Positions 15,726-23,481 of a DNA stretch of 40,787 nt are shown one piece after another. The stretch is from positions 1 through 40,787 of the forward strand of contig CALAPY010000049.1 in the NCBI GenBank assembly GCA_937891015.1, in the 5' to 3' direction. Made by a program: the position numbers and the translations under genes. Every line of letters begins with the position of its first letter. Positions within the stretch are counted from its first letter, which is position 1. The notes beneath the pieces were generated by a model. That model saw only the letters and a program-made list of their open reading frames with translations. It searched no databases and had not been told where the DNA came from. Source of the stretch: UBA2108 sp002713215. Its GTDB lineage: Bacteria > Bacteroidota > Bacteroidia > Flavobacteriales_G > Salibacteraceae.

Positions 15726-15745
15726 TTAATGGTTAAGCTTTATTT

Positions 15746-16837
15746 ATGAAAACATTACTCATTTATTTGTTGATCCCTGTATCAGTTTTTTTTGGCTCGT
15801 GCGATAACAATACTAGACAAGGCCAGGAAGATTCGAATCAACCTAAGGAAATAACGGGGGAAGCACAGGGGACCACTTATTCCATAAAATATTACGGGAA
15901 TAATACGGTTGAAAAACAGGGGGTTGATTCGGTTCTGAAAGCAATAGATGCTTCCATGTCTTTATGGGATGAAAACAGTATAATCAGCCGTTTTAATTCT
16001 TCTGAAGAACCTGTAATCATTGATCACCACTTTTTTAGGAATTTAATTGCTTCTTTTTTTCATTGGAAGAATTCCGAGGGAGCCTTCAACCCACTGGTAA
16101 AACCCTTGGTTGATTATTGGGGTTTCGGAGTAAATGCAAGGAAGGTTACGGAAGTGGATAGTGCTAAAATTGAAGTGCTGCTGGGGCTAATGAATATGGA
16201 TTCCCTCAGGGTAATTTATGGATCTGAAGCATTAAAGATAGAAGATGTAATGCTTAAATCTACAATTCCGGACACGATAAAGATTATGAAATTGGTACCG
16301 GGAATGCAGTTGGATTTCAACGCGATTGCACAAGGTTATAGTGCCGATATGCTTGGAAGGTATATGCTTTCGCAGCAAATTGAAAACTACTTAATTGAAA
16401 TAGGCGGTGAAATGACATCAAGAGGTCAGAAGAGCGATGGGTCTAAATGGTTAGTGGGAATAGATCGGCCAGAGGAAAATGCTGGAGCAAGAAAACTGGA
16501 GGCAACAATAGAACTGGACTTTAAATCAATTGCTACTTCAGGAAACTATAGAAAATTCTATGAAGTTGATGGTAAGAAATACCACCATACCATTGATGCA
16601 TTAACCGGTTATCCCGCCAAAAAGGAAATACTAAGCGCTACGGTTATCTCCACTTCCTGTGCCGAGTCAGATGCGTTTGCAACAACTTTTATGGTAACAG
16701 GTTTAGAAAAAAGCATTGATTATGTAGAGAAAAATGGGACTAACCTGGATGCCTTTTTTATTTATTCCAATGAAAAAGGAGGATACGAATATTATATTTC
16801 GAAGGGACTCGAAAAGAAGTTGAAATTAAAGAATTAG
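15746..16837 (+). CDS. apbE: FAD:protein FMN transferase ApbE (lipoprotein)
   Basis: 363 residues with a lipoprotein signal (MKTLLIYLLIPVSVFFGSC, lipid-modified Cys19), so it acts on the periplasmic face. It transfers FMN from FAD to threonine in the S/T-G-x-T motifs of NqrB and NqrC. Conserved blocks are GTTYSIKYYG, DFNAIAQGYSADMLGRYM, YLIEIGGEMTSRG, HHTIDALTGYPA and the metal-binding end STSCAESDAFATTFMVTG. Placement right after nqrF fits the flavinylation role. Its stop codon overlaps the stop of the opposite-strand NqrM-like gene (shared TTAG, 16834-16837). Confidence 0.95.
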   Translation: MKTLLIYLLIPVSVFFGSCDNNTRQGQEDSNQPKEITGEAQGTTYSIKYYGNNTVEKQGVDSVLKAIDASMSLWDENSIISRFNSSEEPVIIDHHFFRNLIASFFHWKNSEGAFNPLVKPLVDYWGFGVNARKVTEVDSAKIEVLLGLMNMDSLRVIYGSEALKIEDVMLKSTIPDTIKIMKLVPGMQLDFNAIAQGYSADMLGRYMLSQQIENYLIEIGGEMTSRGQKSDGSKWLVGIDRPEENAGARKLEATIELDFKSIATSGNYRKFYEVDGKKYHHTIDALTGYPAKKEILSATVISTSCAESDAFATTFMVTGLEKSIDYVEKNGTNLDAFFIYSNEKGGYEYYISKGLEKKLKLKN

Positions 16838-17025
16838 TCTTCTTTTTGGCATTGTTCATCAGGCAATGCCCCACAAAAACTGCAAGGAGCTCCTTCTTCG
16901 TTAAGCAATGGACTATTTGAAGCGCATGTACCTGCAAATTTACCATTCTTCTTTAGGAGAATCTTGATTGCGATACCAGCAAATGCAAGGGCTAAAAGAC
17001 CGATTGACAATAGGATTAATTTCAT
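16834..17025 (-). CDS. Small four-Cys membrane protein, NqrM-like maturation factor candidate
   Basis: 63 residues from the ATG at 17025; the upstream in-frame TTG at 17049 is less likely because MKLILLSIG is a clean membrane start. One N-terminal helix (about 2-24) is followed by a short cysteine-rich tail with Cys34 (GKFAGTCAS), Cys48, Cys51 (CSFC) and Cys59. NqrM (DUF539), needed to build the NqrD/E iron-sulfur centre in gammaproteobacteria, has the same layout: one N-terminal helix, a G-x-C motif just after it, and three more cysteines. It sits convergent to apbE, sharing a 4-base stop overlap. Bacteroidota homologues are usually labelled only as a membrane or secreted protein. NqrM function is inferred from architecture and neighbourhood. 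Confidence 0.75.
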   Translation of the reverse strand: MKLILLSIGLLALAFAGIAIKILLKKNGKFAGTCASNSPLLNEEGAPCSFCGALPDEQCQKED

Positions 17026-17029
17026 GCTA

Positions 17030-17037
17030 CAAAGGTA
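17030..17037 (-). promoter_or_regulatory. -7 box giving a near-leaderless NqrM-like mRNA
   Basis: TACCTTTG on the minus strand matches TAnnTTTG and ends only 4 bases before the ATG at 17025. If used, transcription would begin at or within a base or two of the start codon, a leaderless message. No TTG at the -33 distance was found. Confidence 0.45.
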
Positions 17038-17112
17038 GTTCAAAGTCAAGTGAAAGAATAAAACGACGAACTATTTATTAGAAAAAAATCTAAATTTTTT
17101 AGCTGAAAAAAG

Positions 17113-17142
17113 TTGTTTGTTTTAAAAACCCTGTTACTTTTG
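17113..17142 (+). promoter_or_regulatory. Promoter of tRNA-Glu / rpsT
   Basis: TTG (17113-17115), 19 bases, then TACTTTTG (17135-17142): a full match to the Bacteroidota vegetative consensus. It would start RNA about 70 bases before the tRNA and probably also serves rpsT, because no other box lies between. Confidence 0.75.
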
Positions 17143-17215
17143 CACACGCTTTTGAAAAAAGCTGAAAAAATTCATTGAAATAAGGAATAGGTTTAGCAAT
17201 AAATCGATTCAAAAT

Positions 17216-17287
17216 GGCCCATTCGTCTAGTGGTTAGGACCTCAGGTTTTCATCCTGGTAACAGGAGTTCGATTCTCCTATGGGCTA
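17216..17287 (+). tRNA. tRNA-Glu (anticodon UUC)
   Basis: The cloverleaf can be folded by eye. Acceptor arms are GGCCCAT and ATGGGCT. The anticodon stem is TCAGG/CCTGG with loop TTTTCAT, anticodon TTC. The T arm is AGGAG-TTCGATT-CTCCT. The discriminator base is A at 17287, and the CCA end is not encoded. rpsT starts 21 bases downstream. Confidence 0.97.
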
Positions 17288-17308
17288 CAATTTTTATTAA
17301 GTGTAAGT

Positions 17309-17560
17309 ATGGCAACTCATAAGTCAGCGAAAAAAAGAATTAGACAAATTAAGGTTCGAAGAATGCGTAACCGCTATGTTCAAAAAACAGCTCGTAATGC
17401 AATTCGAGGGCTGCGTTCAGAAACCAATAAAAAGGTTGCTGAAGAACAATTGCCTAAGGTTATTTCTATTGTCGATAAATTGGCGAAGAATAATCTTATT
17501 CATAAGAATAAGGCAGCAAACCTTAAATCAAAGCTTACACGAAAGGTTTCAACTCTGTGA
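17309..17560 (+). CDS. rpsT: 30S ribosomal protein S20
   Basis: An 83-residue, highly basic, all-helical protein that binds 16S rRNA early in 30S assembly. It starts MATHKSAKKRIRQIKVRRMRNR and has the conserved KNAIRG-like block (TARNAIRGLRSETNKK) and the C-terminal IHKNKAANLKSKLTRKV. The length is normal. It is probably on the same transcript as the tRNA-Glu just upstream, and a strong terminator follows 20 bases after the stop. Confidence 0.97.
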   Translation: MATHKSAKKRIRQIKVRRMRNRYVQKTARNAIRGLRSETNKKVAEEQLPKVISIVDKLAKNNLIHKNKAANLKSKLTRKVSTL

Positions 17561-17580
17561 ATAGAGAGATAGAAGAATTT

Positions 17581-17615
17581 AAAAAAAGCCCTTACAATTG
17601 TGCGGGCTTTTTTTT
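17581..17615 (+). terminator. Intrinsic terminator after rpsT
   Basis: AAAAAAAGCCC pairs with GGGCTTTTTTTT across a 12-base loop, with the T-run forming part of the stem and the tail. Confidence 0.9.
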
Positions 17616-17658
17616 GCTTCGTACTTTCCGAATGTCTGGTCTAATTCGAATAAAATTT

Positions 17659-17666
17659 TACATTTG
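17659..17666 (+). promoter_or_regulatory. -7 box of the acidic lipoprotein gene
   Basis: TACATTTG matches TAnnTTTG, 21 bases before the ATG at 17688. It is isolated from upstream transcription by the rpsT terminator. The -33 element is not clear. Confidence 0.5.
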
Positions 17667-17687
17667 GTAAACGTAAAATCTAAAGAG

Positions 17688-17960
17688 ATGAAAAAGGTAT
17701 TGTTATTTGCATTATTATCTGGCTTTATTTTCGCTTGTTCCTCAGGTGAAAAACCTGCTTCTGACGAAGCAGCTCCCGAAGCTACACAAGTAGAAGAAGC
17801 TGCTCCAGCAGCAACTGATGCTGCGGAAGAAGCTCAGCCTGAAGAGGCGGCTCCTGAAGCTATGGAAGAAGGAGAAGCTGCTGAAGGAGAAGCTATGGAA
17901 GCTGAAGCTACCGATGGTGAAGCTGCCGAAGCAACAGAAGAAGCTGCTAAAGAAGAATAG
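17688..17960 (+). CDS. Small acidic Glu/Ala-rich lipoprotein
   Basis: 90 residues from the ATG at 17688. The frame is open from 17598, but the upstream part has no signal character, while MKKVLLFALLSGFIFAC is an ideal lipoprotein signal with Cys17. The mature part (about 74 residues) is almost wholly Glu, Ala, Asp, Pro, Thr and Met in irregular EAAPEA/EGEAAE-like repeats. It has no aromatic residues or folded core and is strongly acidic. A single-gene unit is set by its own promoter box and a terminator. It may be a surface spacer, a cation-binding coat or an abundant envelope lipoprotein. No family recognised. Confidence 0.8.
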   Translation: MKKVLLFALLSGFIFACSSGEKPASDEAAPEATQVEEAAPAATDAAEEAQPEEAAPEAMEEGEAAEGEAMEAEATDGEAAEATEEAAKEE

Positions 17961-17984
17961 TATTTGGTATACTTACTTTAAAAG

Positions 17985-18025
17985 AAGCTCTCCAACTTGT
18001 CTCAAGTTTTGAGAGCTTTTTTTTT
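17985..18025 (+). terminator. Intrinsic terminator after the acidic lipoprotein gene
   Basis: AAGCTCTC pairs with GAGAGCTT, the inner CAACTTG/CAAGTT bases extend the stem, and a run of T residues follows. Confidence 0.88.
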
Positions 18026-18044
18026 CAACATAAACTAACATCCA

Positions 18045-18743
18045 ATGAAAAAATCAATAGAACGAAAACCGATATACCTATGGGCCAACGATGATCGCCC
18101 TCGTGAAAAATTAATCGAAAAAGGAAGAACTGCATTAAGTGATGCAGAATTATTAGCCATTCTTATTGGAACCGGCTCCAAGGAAGAGAGTGCCTTTGAC
18201 TTGTGCAAGAGAATTCTAGGTGAAAGTGAAAACAATCTGTATCAGCTAGGCAAGCAGAGTATTCACGATTTAATGAAGTTCAATGGCATCGGTGAGGCCA
18301 AGGCTATATCGATAATTGCTGCTATGGAATTGGGTAGAAGGCGAAAGCAGAATGGTGCAATAAAGCGAAATAAAATCAGTTCTAGTCAGGCTGTATATGA
18401 ATTGTTTCATGGGCTTTTGAGTGATATTAGTTACGAAGAATTTTGGATTCTACTTTTAAATCGAGGCAATAAGGTGATCAAACTCGAAAAAATCAGTACG
18501 GGAGGCATTACCGGAACGGTTGCTGATACCAAAATAATTTTAAAGTCTGCCGTAGACCACATGGCCTCTTCCATAATTTTGGTTCACAATCATCCTTCGG
18601 GCAATTGCCAGCCAAGCCAAAGCGATATTTCCATTACCAAAAAGATTAAGGAAGCAGGAAAACTATTGGATGTCTCAGTAATCGATCATATTATTATTGC
18701 CGAAAATAACTACTACAGTTTTGCCGATGAACGATTAATTTAG
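18045..18743 (+). CDS. radC: RadC family protein (JAB/MPN domain)
   Basis: 232 residues. The N-terminal half carries a helix-hairpin-helix DNA-binding element (LMKFNGIGEAKAISIIAAMELGRR, about 76-99). The C-terminal half is a JAMM/MPN metalloprotease-like domain with the zinc ligands of HxHPSGNxxPSxxD: H181, H183 and D194 (LVHNHPSGNCQPSQSD). The old assignment to DNA repair is not supported experimentally; the true function of the family is unsettled. It follows a terminator, so it has its own promoter, which I could not place. Confidence 0.93.
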   Translation: MKKSIERKPIYLWANDDRPREKLIEKGRTALSDAELLAILIGTGSKEESAFDLCKRILGESENNLYQLGKQSIHDLMKFNGIGEAKAISIIAAMELGRRRKQNGAIKRNKISSSQAVYELFHGLLSDISYEEFWILLLNRGNKVIKLEKISTGGITGTVADTKIILKSAVDHMASSIILVHNHPSGNCQPSQSDISITKKIKEAGKLLDVSVIDHIIIAENNYYSFADERLI

Positions 18744-18761
18744 AGTCATCAAAAATTAGGC

Positions 18762-20063
18762 TTGAAGATTTTAGTTTACACTCCTCAAATTACACCTAGA
18801 ATTCAATTTTCGGTTCATCTTATATTTAGAGATGTACTGAAACAACAAGTGGAATTAACTTCCGATGAAAAGAAGTTCAAGGAGTCTGATGCTCCAAAAA
18901 TTGCCTATTCGTATAAAAGAATTTCCGATGAACTTTTGATAGTACCTTCCGATCTTTTGCACCAATCCGGAATAGATCAGTTTTCAATCCTTGTAGAGCA
19001 GGGAGCTGATTACCCTTATTTTTTTAAAACAAAAAATGGAGATTTTGAATTCGACCTGTTTTCGGCGGCTTTCTTTTTGGTAACACGGTATGAAGAGTAT
19101 TGGCCCCACAAGCGTGACAAGCACAATCGGTTTTCGGCTCGTGAATCGGTGGCTTATAAAAACAACTTTTTGCAATTGCCGGTGGTAGACCTGTGGGCTA
19201 ACCATCTATTGGATGAATTGACAGCACGACATAAGGATAGGTTAATTGATAACAGGGAGTACACGTTTTCACCAACCATTGATGTAGATAGTGCATATGC
19301 CTATCGCGAAAAAGGTCTTATTAGAACGGCAGGAGCCTATGCGAGATCATTGTTTCAAGGCAAAATTTCCGAAATAAAGCAAAGGACTCAATGTATTTTG
19401 GGAATATCAAAAGATCCATATGATGTATTTGATCAGCTTGTTGATCTGCAGAAGCAATACAGAATCAAGTTCCTCTATTTCTTTTTAGTTGCAGATTATG
19501 GCCTTAACGATAAAAATGTTCCGCATTATTCCAGAAAATTCCAGTCTCTGATTAAACATGTAAATGATTATTCCTTTGTTGGGTTACATCCAAGCTTTGC
19601 GTCCAATGAGAACCATGAAAAGGTAAAAGTTGAAAAGGAAAGATTGCAACAGATGGTTCATTTGAAAATAACCAATAGTCGCCAGCACTTTTTAATCTTT
19701 CATCTTCCATCAACTTATAGAAACTTGATTGAGTCCGGAATTAGAGACGATCATAGTATGGGTTATCCAGACGAGTCGGGGTTTAGAGCATCCATTTGCA
19801 ACAGTTATCAATTTTATGATTTGGAAATGGAGCAGGAATCTCCATTACGAATCCATCCTTTTTGCTTTATGGAGGCCACCTATAAGTATTACAAGGAAGA
19901 AAATTTTGATGAGTTGATCGGTCAGGTCAAGAAGTTATCCGGTGAAGTGAGAAGGGTAAAAGGAGAGTTTAGTGTGTTATGGCACAATGATTCTTTAAGC
20001 GAAATTCATGGCTGGGAAGGGTGGAGTCCTTTGTTTGAGAAGATGATTCAAATTGCGAAGTAA
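18762..20063 (+). CDS. Polysaccharide deacetylase-like protein
   Basis: 433 residues from a TTG start at 18762, giving MKILVYTPQITPRIQFSV, which matches the usual N-terminus of this Bacteroidota family. The N-terminal domain (1-165) resembles DUF7033, with FDLFSAAFFLVTRYEEYW. The C-terminal part carries NodB-type deacetylase features: TIDVDSAYAY (about 172-181, metal-binding Asp pair), FFLVADYGLNDKN and VGLHPSFAS (His metal ligand). No signal peptide is visible. It overlaps the next gene by one base (TAATG). Probably acts on an envelope or extracellular glycan; substrate unknown. Confidence 0.8.
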   Translation: MKILVYTPQITPRIQFSVHLIFRDVLKQQVELTSDEKKFKESDAPKIAYSYKRISDELLIVPSDLLHQSGIDQFSILVEQGADYPYFFKTKNGDFEFDLFSAAFFLVTRYEEYWPHKRDKHNRFSARESVAYKNNFLQLPVVDLWANHLLDELTARHKDRLIDNREYTFSPTIDVDSAYAYREKGLIRTAGAYARSLFQGKISEIKQRTQCILGISKDPYDVFDQLVDLQKQYRIKFLYFFLVADYGLNDKNVPHYSRKFQSLIKHVNDYSFVGLHPSFASNENHEKVKVEKERLQQMVHLKITNSRQHFLIFHLPSTYRNLIESGIRDDHSMGYPDESGFRASICNSYQFYDLEMEQESPLRIHPFCFMEATYKYYKEENFDELIGQVKKLSGEVRRVKGEFSVLWHNDSLSEIHGWEGWSPLFEKMIQIAK

Positions 20064-20953
20064 TGTTGGGGTGGAGAATTGTAGCTAAAAAGCAATTGGA
20101 CATTGGCGCATGGAACGCTTGCGTTAGAAACTCAACCAACGAGCATATCTATGGATATTCCTGGTATTTAGATGCCGTGGCTCCCAAGTGGGTAGCGATG
20201 GTTTTTGGAAAGTATGAGCAAGTCATTCCAGTTCCGGTAAAACAAAAGTTGGGTATCAGCTACATCTTTCAACCTGAGTTTTACCAGCGCACTTCCATAT
20301 TTTCAAGTGAATTGGCCAAAAATGTACAGGAACTTCGGCAGCTGATTTCAAGCGAGTTTATTAAAATCGACTTAACATCAACCAATGAAATGTTTGATGC
20401 TTCTCATAGCCTAAATAACATAGTGCTTAAGTATAACAAGGCTCCTTTTAAATGGAGCACTAATACCGAACGAAACATAAAGAAGGCATTAAAAAAGGGA
20501 CTTGTTTACTCTCGCGGTGGGAAGCAGGATGTTGAATCGGTAATTGAAATGTTCGTTGAGAATACCCGCTTTAAACTATCGTCCGAATTTTCTACGAACC
20601 TGCTCCAACTTACCGGAATACTAAAGGCAAACGATTGCCTGGAAGTAAGGAAGATTGAATTGGATCAGTCAAATTTTGCCTATGCACTTTTTGCGAAAAG
20701 CGTGAAAAGGATTACGCTCTTACTATTAGCAAGTACAGATGAAGGGAAAAAGAACGGCGCATCGCATCTCTTAATTTCCAATGCAATAAAGGAATTCTCA
20801 AATCAGGTAGAAATATTTGATTTTGAAGGATCTCAAAATCCGGGAATTTCTCGTTTTTATCTGGGTTTTGGCGGAGAAGTTGAACACTATTATCACTATA
20901 GCCAAAAAATGCAAAAAGCGGTGATTCGCAGAATAATCGGAAGTGGTAAATAG
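20063..20953 (+). CDS. GNAT/FemAB-like acyltransferase
   Basis: 296 residues resembling the double-GNAT FemAB-type proteins of Bacteroidota. HIYGYSWYLDAVAPKWVAMV near the N-terminus matches the start of the first half. The helix-rich segment FKWSTNTERNIKKALKKGLVY is the typical linker between halves. The C-terminal FDFEGSQNPGISRFYLGFGGE is the characteristic end block, where the glycine-rich turn follows a beta strand. Its ATG overlaps the stop of the deacetylase gene, so the two are coupled and probably act on the same cell-surface glycan. The donor (acyl-CoA or aminoacyl-tRNA) is unknown. Confidence 0.75.
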   Translation: MLGWRIVAKKQLDIGAWNACVRNSTNEHIYGYSWYLDAVAPKWVAMVFGKYEQVIPVPVKQKLGISYIFQPEFYQRTSIFSSELAKNVQELRQLISSEFIKIDLTSTNEMFDASHSLNNIVLKYNKAPFKWSTNTERNIKKALKKGLVYSRGGKQDVESVIEMFVENTRFKLSSEFSTNLLQLTGILKANDCLEVRKIELDQSNFAYALFAKSVKRITLLLLASTDEGKKNGASHLLISNAIKEFSNQVEIFDFEGSQNPGISRFYLGFGGEVEHYYHYSQKMQKAVIRRIIGSGK

Positions 20954-20975
20954 TTTCCCAATTAGTGGGTTTGAC

Positions 20976-20983
20976 TAAATTTG
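20976..20983 (+). promoter_or_regulatory. -7 box of the DUF1573-yajC-ybbR-coaE-nnr operon
   Basis: TAAATTTG matches TAnnTTTG; a TTT lies 19 bases upstream in place of TTG. The ATG follows 19 bases later. The box sits in the loop of a small hairpin (GTGGG 20965-20969, CCCAC 20984-20988), which might modulate it. Confidence 0.55.
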
Positions 20984-21002
20984 CCCACCAAATAATAAGC
21001 AC

Positions 21003-21476
21003 ATGAAATTGATTAAATTAAGCCTGTACCTGATTCTTGCTGCCACTTTTGTAGCATGTCAAAATGATGATTCAAAAACCGTAGATACCAATGTTGTCAA
21101 TAACCCTCAAACTGCTTCCGAAGATGGTGGGGTTACTGCCATGCCAGTAATGAAATTTGAGCAGGAGCTTTTTGATTTTGGAACCATAACTCAGGGAGAA
21201 AAGGTGAACCTGACATATAAATTTACGAATACTGGAAATGCTGATTTAATCATAAGCACAGCTAAAGGAAGTTGTGGATGTACAGTTCCTGATTGGCCAA
21301 AGGAACCAATTAAGCCAGGAGAGTCTGGTGAAATTAAGGTCATATTCAATAGTGACGGCAGAAATGGCAATCAGCACAAAACAGTATCGATTAATGCGAA
21401 TACGCAGCCGGCTTTGAACGAAGTTGCGTTTAAGGGGATTGTTGTTGCACCTGAGGTAGAAACAACGGAGGGATAA
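21003..21476 (+). CDS. DUF1573 lipoprotein
   Basis: 157 residues. The lipoprotein signal MKLIKLSLYLILAATFVAC has lipid-modified Cys19. It is followed by a short disordered stretch and an immunoglobulin-like DUF1573 domain (about 48-150) with the hallmark FDFGTITQGEKVNLTYKF, the Cys pair SCGCTVPDWP and the turn PIKPGESGEIKVIF. Function unknown. In Bacteroidota the gene is regularly found ahead of yajC, as here. Confidence 0.9.
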   Translation: MKLIKLSLYLILAATFVACQNDDSKTVDTNVVNNPQTASEDGGVTAMPVMKFEQELFDFGTITQGEKVNLTYKFTNTGNADLIISTAKGSCGCTVPDWPKEPIKPGESGEIKVIFNSDGRNGNQHKTVSINANTQPALNEVAFKGIVVAPEVETTEG

Positions 21477-21527
21477 TTTGACTTTGCTATAAGGTAAAGT
21501 CCTACACAGATATTTAATACGATAAGA

Positions 21528-21860
21528 ATGACATTAAGCGTTTTATTACAAGCACAGGGAGGAGGATACAGCACATTGATCATGTTTGGAGCTATTGCTA
21601 TAGTTTTCTATTTTTTCATGATCCGACCTCAAATGAAAAAGCAAAAAGATCAAAAGAAATTTAGATCTTCAATTTCCAAAGGGGACAAGGTGGTTACCAT
21701 TGGAGGAATACATGGTAAAGTAAAGGATGTAAACGAAAACACGATCATGCTTGAAGCCGATGGCGGAGCAAAAATGAGAATAGAAAAATCTGCTATTTCT
21801 ATGGAATTCAGTACTGGAAAAGCGGAGAGTGCAACTGCAGAAATTGAAGCGAATAGTTAA
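21528..21860 (+). CDS. yajC: Preprotein translocase subunit YajC
   Basis: 110 residues with one membrane helix (about 15-33, LIMFGAIAIVFYFFMIRPQ) and a conserved cytoplasmic domain (SISKGDKVVTIGGIHGKVKDVNENTIMLEADGG, KMRIEKSAIS). The FYFFMIRPQMKKQK segment is diagnostic. It is an accessory of the SecDF-YajC complex that helps Sec-dependent export. It lies 51 bases after the DUF1573 gene and 15 before ybbR. Confidence 0.95.
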   Translation: MTLSVLLQAQGGGYSTLIMFGAIAIVFYFFMIRPQMKKQKDQKKFRSSISKGDKVVTIGGIHGKVKDVNENTIMLEADGGAKMRIEKSAISMEFSTGKAESATAEIEANS

Positions 21861-21875
21861 ACTTTAAATAAATAG

Positions 21876-22850
21876 GTGGGTGTAGAGCGGATTTCCGAAG
21901 AACTTAAGGGAGTGAAACCGGGTAAAGATTTCTCGGTTTTCCTGGTTTGTCTGCTCATTGCCTTTTTATTTTGGTTGCTAAACGCTTTTACCAAAGCATA
22001 TTCTACGGTTATAGAAATTCCAATAGAGTATGTAAATATTCCCAACGATAAGATTTTATCCAAAGCACTTCCTGATAAAACTTCAGCTGAAATTTCCGGT
22101 ACCGGATTTAGGTTGCTTTCGGTCTCTTTCTTAGATACTCCTGAACCCATTGAAATTGATTTTCATCAAGGCAATAAACAAGCAGGTTTTAAAAAAGTTG
22201 TGAGCTCTTTTGGGCCAGAAGCCCTCCGTGCCCAGGTGTTGGATGAAATTCCGTCGGAATTGTCCCTGGGTTCATTATCTATTGATTCACTAAAGGTAGT
22301 GGTGGAGGATAAATCCGAAAGAGAGGTCTATGTGGCTTCCGAAATCGATTTCAAGGTCGAATATCCATTTTTTTTGAATGGTGAGGTTAGTATCACTCCA
22401 TCCTCGGTAACCATTTTGGGAGCAAATTCCGTTGTTCAGGGAATTGATAGCATTCGCACCCAGGAGTTGGAATTGGGCAACGTTCAAAAACGAATTACCA
22501 AGGATATTGAACTGCAATTTCCAATGGGGGTTGAGTCCGAAATGAAGAAGGTTTCGATTTCTATTCCGGTTGATGAATTTACTGAAGGGGTATTGGAAGT
22601 CCCTATCACGATTAACAACCTACCCGTCGATCAGGAACTCATTCTTCTGCCGTCTGCAATAACTGTTACATACCTGGTTGGTTTAAGTGAATATGACAAA
22701 GTCAACGCAGGTAGTTTCGAATTTTCCGTTGATGCTTCTTCCATTGTTAAAGGCAAGACAACATTGATCGTTAAACAAAATAAAGTTCCTTCCTTTGTTG
22801 AAGTTCAGGATTTTTCACCCCATAAGCTGGAGTTTATTCTTAAAAAATAG
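21876..22850 (+). CDS. YbbR-like domain protein
   Basis: 324 residues from a GTG start at 21876; no in-frame ATG lies near and the GTG gives the expected cytoplasmic N-terminus. One membrane helix (about 24-42, FLVCLLIAFLFWLLNAF) is followed by extracytoplasmic YbbR-like repeats (IEIPIEYVNIPNDK, VSITPSSVTILGANSVVQGI, LEVPITINNLPVDQELIL). In Firmicutes the related CdaR regulates a diadenylate cyclase; no cyclase gene is visible in this window, so the role here is open. Its position between yajC and coaE is typical of the phylum. Confidence 0.87.
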   Translation: MGVERISEELKGVKPGKDFSVFLVCLLIAFLFWLLNAFTKAYSTVIEIPIEYVNIPNDKILSKALPDKTSAEISGTGFRLLSVSFLDTPEPIEIDFHQGNKQAGFKKVVSSFGPEALRAQVLDEIPSELSLGSLSIDSLKVVVEDKSEREVYVASEIDFKVEYPFFLNGEVSITPSSVTILGANSVVQGIDSIRTQELELGNVQKRITKDIELQFPMGVESEMKKVSISIPVDEFTEGVLEVPITINNLPVDQELILLPSAITVTYLVGLSEYDKVNAGSFEFSVDASSIVKGKTTLIVKQNKVPSFVEVQDFSPHKLEFILKK

Positions 22851-22896
22851 AATTAATACCTGCTTAATCGTAAATTCGTTTATACGATAGTAAGAC

Positions 22897-23481
22897 ATGC
22901 TTCAAGTAGGGGTTACAGGTGGAATTGGAAGTGGAAAATCATTGGTTTGCAGAATATTTCAATCCATGGGAGTTCCTATCTACGAAGCAGATGCAAGGGC
23001 CAGGGAATTGACCAATTGTGACCCGGAAATCAGGAGAAACATAACCGAAGTTTTCGGTGTTCACAGTTATACTCAAGATGGTCTGAATCGGCAATTGATG
23101 GCTCAGGAGGTATTCAATAATCAGGAAAAACTCGACCGGCTCAATGGAATAATTCATCCAGTGGTTGGAAAAGACTATAAAGATTGGTGTCATTTGCATG
23201 CAACTAACAAAGTGGTAATTAAAGAAGCTGCTATTCTGTTTGAAAGTGGTTCCTATAAATCGTGCGATAAAGTTATTTTGGTTAATGCGCCGGAAAGCAT
23301 TCGACTAAGCAGGGTAGTGGAGCGAGACGGTGTTTCCGAAGAGGAGGTAAAACAACGTATGGCTAATCAGTGGAGTTCTGAAAAGAAAATGGAACTGGCC
23401 GATTTTTTAATTATGAATGATGGAAGCCAGGCATTAATTCCCCAGGTTATTAAGGTATATAAAACACTTTTGGAGTTGTGA
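22897..23481 (+). CDS. coaE: Dephospho-CoA kinase
   Basis: A 194-residue P-loop kinase that carries out the last step of coenzyme A synthesis, phosphorylating the 3'-OH of the ribose of dephospho-CoA. Walker A is GGIGSGKS (8-15), EADARARE is the substrate-binding block, RLNGIIHPVV follows, and KEAAILFESG and the lid SRVVERDGVSEEEVKQRMANQ are typical. It overlaps the next gene by 4 bases (GTGA). Confidence 0.95.
   Translation: MLQVGVTGGIGSGKSLVCRIFQSMGVPIYEADARARELTNCDPEIRRNITEVFGVHSYTQDGLNRQLMAQEVFNNQEKLDRLNGIIHPVVGKDYKDWCHLHATNKVVIKEAAILFESGSYKSCDKVILVNAPESIRLSRVVERDGVSEEEVKQRMANQWSSEKKMELADFLIMNDGSQALIPQVIKVYKTLLEL

Noticed and set aside
20965..20988. GTGGG/CCCAC hairpin before the DUF1573 gene as a riboswitch or attenuator
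   Set aside because: A 5-bp stem that lies across the predicted -7 box and so largely upstream of the transcription start; it cannot be an RNA leader element.
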